Of a DNA stretch of 30,008 nucleotides, positions 28,414 through 30,008 are shown piece by piece. This DNA is from a virus. Position 1 is the first letter of the stretch, and the number at the start of each line of letters is the position of its first letter. The stretch lies in the IMG/VR virus record IMGVR_UViG_3300008448_000424, positions 1 to 30,008 of that record. One strand, written 5' to 3'. The notes below the pieces were generated by a model. That model searched no databases. It had not been told where the DNA came from and saw nothing but the letters and a program-made list of their open reading frames with translations. The translations under genes were made by a program, and so were the position numbers.

Positions 28414-29052
28414 TTAGAAACTCAATGCATAATTGAGCATTACACCATCACCTGAATTGTTCCAATTCTTATCATATGAACGTGAAACTGAAACACCAAC
28501 AGCTTGATCCTTAGCGAACTTATAAGTTACACCAGTACCAACGTTATGTGATTCATAATTCCATTGTGCATCAAAAGAATTACGGTAACGGTAGTTAGCA
28601 GCATTGATAACAATGTTATCAGTAAGGCTGTAGTCAGTACCTGCACGAAGTGCATAGTATCCATAATTAGCACCATCGGTAAAACGTTGTCCGATGCCTG
28701 CACCAGCCTTAGCAGTGAAACCAGCAAAAACTGGAAGCTTATAGCCAGCCTGTGCTTCAATAGTCTGCTTCAATGCACCAGCATCAGCTGCTTGGTTTGT
28801 ACCAGCCGCAACTCCAGCTGAAAAACCACCACCAATGTTACGTGAATATGCTACAGAATAGTTAGTAGCAGTTGACTTGCTATATTCACCTGATGTGAAG
28901 TCGAGACCCCAACCAGCTGAAATCGTATTGTCTGCAGATGCTGCAGGTGCTGCTGCAGTTGCTGCAGGAGCGTTCTTCTTATTAGGAAGATCTGTAGCAT
29001 ATGCGCCAGTTGCAAAAGCAATAGCGGCTGCAGTAATAAGTAGCTTCTTCAT
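28414..29052 (-). CDS. Outer-membrane beta-barrel protein (host-like)
   Basis: A 212-residue protein with a signal peptide (MKKLLITAAAIAFATGAYA, cut before T20), a mature start TDLPNKKNAPAATAAAPAAS resembling alphaproteobacterial porin-like Omp25/31-type proteins, alternating amphipathic strands (WGLDFTSGEYSKSTATNYSV, AGYKLPVFAGFTAKAGAGIG, YKFAKDQAVGVSVSRSYD), and a C-terminal aromatic LNYALSF typical of barrels assembled by the BAM machinery. It would insert in the host outer membrane. Role is unknown: pore for nutrients, exclusion of other phages, or change of surface. Between the metallopeptidase gene and pstS; a terminator follows. Such a gene is unusual in a T4-like phage. Confidence 0.85.
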   Translation of the reverse strand: MKKLLITAAAIAFATGAYATDLPNKKNAPAATAAAPAASADNTISAGWGLDFTSGEYSKSTATNYSVAYSRNIGGGFSAGVAAGTNQAADAGALKQTIEAQAGYKLPVFAGFTAKAGAGIGQRFTDGANYGYYALRAGTDYSLTDNIVINAANYRYRNSFDAQWNYESHNVGTGVTYKFAKDQAVGVSVSRSYDKNWNNSGDGVMLNYALSF

Positions 29053-29079
29053 TAATTACTCCTTGGTTAAAGTTATGGG

Positions 29080-29565
29080 TTAGCCCTCAACAACTAAATT
29101 CTGCCCAGTGAGTTTTTCTTTTCTTGCCCACTGAACTACTAACCCGATTGCACGTCCGTGGGCTTCAATTTCCCAGGGCGTATCCCAATAATCGACCTTT
29201 GCAGTATCTACATATTTACCATTAAATTTGTAGACTTTTGGTTTACTGTAAAGTTCGTAATACTCACCTTTAGCCCATTGTTTGACATGAACCAATTCAT
29301 GGGCTAAACTATTTAGCAAAAGAGATATCTTCTGATTAGGATCTAATTGAATAGTAAATTCTCGGGGATTGCGATGAGTATCTTCCCAAACGCAATTTCC
29401 ATATGAATTACTGTCCTTAAAAAGATTCTTTTTAAAAACAACATCAATTTTTAGCTTATTTCTCATATTTTCTGTAAAAAACTTTTTAAGAACAAAAGTT
29501 GATAAACTTTTTAATTTTTTACAATCACTATTAGAAATTAACTTACTGTTTTTGAACTTAACCAT
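29080..29565 (-). CDS. HExxH metallopeptidase-like protein (SprT-like)
   Basis: A 161-residue protein with LAHELVHVKQWAKGEYY (88-104): H89-E-L-V-H93 is a zinc site, and a third ligand may be E132/E134 in PWEIEAHGRA (130-139). This arrangement resembles short SprT-like/M48-like phage peptidases. No signal peptide or membrane segment, so it acts in the cytoplasm. Whether it cuts a host or phage protein is not known. A GGAGG ribosome site and a sigma-70 promoter precede it; the outer-membrane protein gene follows after 27 nt and probably shares the transcript. Confidence 0.75.
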   Translation of the reverse strand: MVKFKNSKLISNSDCKKLKSLSTFVLKKFFTENMRNKLKIDVVFKKNLFKDSNSYGNCVWEDTHRNPREFTIQLDPNQKISLLLNSLAHELVHVKQWAKGEYYELYSKPKVYKFNGKYVDTAKVDYWDTPWEIEAHGRAIGLVVQWARKEKLTGQNLVVEG

Positions 29566-29584
29566 AAAGTACCTCCATTAATCT

Positions 29585-29613
29585 AATATAGTATACTTTT
29601 GATATTAAATCAA
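29585..29613 (-). promoter_or_regulatory. Sigma-70 promoter of metallopeptidase/OMP unit
   Basis: TTGATT (29608-29613), 17-nt spacer TAATATCAAAAGTATAC, TATATT (29585-29590). The -35 overlaps the thyX stop codon. Confidence 0.7.
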
Positions 29614-30008
29614 GGTTCAATTAGGTTAAGTTCTTTTAGTGACGGAAAATAATCAATCAATTTGTACCAACAATCAAGGGCAATCTCACGATGTTCCTTT
29701 TGTGTTCCATTAGAACATCTCAATTGACAGTAATGAATCCAGGAACGTAATGAACCTGACATATACATTCGTGACACTGTCAATCCTTCCGGAAGAACTA
29801 CACGAGCCTGTTCTTTGGCAATACCATTATCAATTGCCCATTGATAGACACTTTGTGAGGCAATTATGTGATTTTTTTGATAGGTTTCCCAAGTTTTTTT
29901 TGTGAAATCGTTTTCAAATTCAATTGAGTTTTGTCTATTTTTTGTATCTTGGAGACGGGCCTCACGAGTGGTGAAACCGAGATCTTTGGTCGGATCTGCA
30001 TAACGTTG
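29610..30008 (-). CDS. thyX: Flavin-dependent thymidylate synthase ThyX, C-terminal part
   Basis: The last 132 residues are visible; the N-terminal part, with the flavin/dUMP-binding RHR region, lies beyond the right edge. Seen: a QDTKNRQNS-type stretch, VVLPEGLTVSRMYMSGSLRS and WIHYCQLRCSNGTQKEHREI, the C-terminal ThyX signature. ThyX methylates dUMP to dTMP using flavin and folate. With the class II RNR and glutaredoxin it forms the dNTP supply of the phage. The end carries the -35 of the next promoter. Confidence 0.93.
   Translation of the reverse strand, partial: QRYADPTKDLGFTTREARLQDTKNRQNSIEFENDFTKKTWETYQKNHIIASQSVYQWAIDNGIAKEQARVVLPEGLTVSRMYMSGSLRSWIHYCQLRCSNGTQKEHREIALDCWYKLIDYFPSLKELNLIEP

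Overview
The window is a piece of a strictly lytic, T4-superfamily (myovirus-type) tailed phage genome. It is AT-rich and very densely packed: most genes abut or overlap by 1 to 20 nt, and nearly all lie on the minus strand. T4-like markers are a PhoH ATPase, an Rnh-type 5'-3' nuclease, a gp61-type primase, a RuvC-like resolvase, T4-type late promoters (TATAAATA and close variants) and proteins with a T4-like N-terminal capsid-targeting leader. Gene content (class II RNR, ThyX, PstS, SH3-barrel and FmdB-like small proteins, collagen-like fibre) resembles cyanophage, pelagiphage and rhizobial-phage relatives of T4. The encoded outer-membrane protein begins its mature part with DLPNKK followed by an Ala/Pro-rich stretch, a pattern common in alphaproteobacterial beta-barrel proteins, so an alphaproteobacterial host is likely but not proven.

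Layout. 1-5.7 kb (minus): PhoH, small conserved phage proteins, RNase H, and a block of small unrecognised genes. 5.7-6.1 kb: a divergent regulatory hub with two minus-strand and two plus-strand sigma-70-type promoters of nearly identical sequence. 6.1-7.0 kb (plus): the only plus-strand genes, five tiny ones including a ribosome-modulation-factor-like protein, closed by a hairpin terminator. 7.0-8.3 kb: a glycosyltransferase and a holin-like membrane protein. 8.3-13.9 kb: replication and nucleotide genes (glutaredoxin, zinc ribbon, RuvC-like, a DUF1289-like mini-gene nested at the end of the class II RNR, primase) behind their own sigma-70 promoter. 13.99-19.9 kb: late genes (o-spanin, i-spanin, class 3 lipase, a nucleotidyltransferase-fold virion protein, collagen-like fibre, virion protein). 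19.9-27.0 kb: Dps-like ferritin, several proteins with a capsid-targeting-like leader, an 802-residue protein with an NMNAT-like domain, a virion protein and a ligase-like protein. 27.1-30.0 kb: small gene, PstS behind a Pho box, outer-membrane barrel, metallopeptidase and the C-terminal part of ThyX.

How it fits together. Three promoter classes can be read: host sigma-70 promoters with a conserved TTTTCAAAA-type spacer (probable early genes), T4-type late promoters before virion genes and the holin-like gene, and a PhoB-type promoter before pstS. RNR, glutaredoxin and ThyX supply deoxynucleotides for primase-driven replication. Spanins, holin-like protein and perhaps the lipase act in lysis. 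The most unusual feature is an approximately 7 kb block in which four proteins start with a leader shaped like T4 MKTYQEFIAE. This suggests that the phage packages enzyme-like cargo, including a ligase-fold protein, in its head. The pstS regulatory region, where a terminator abuts the -10 of a Pho-box promoter, and the phage-encoded outer-membrane barrel are the next most notable points.
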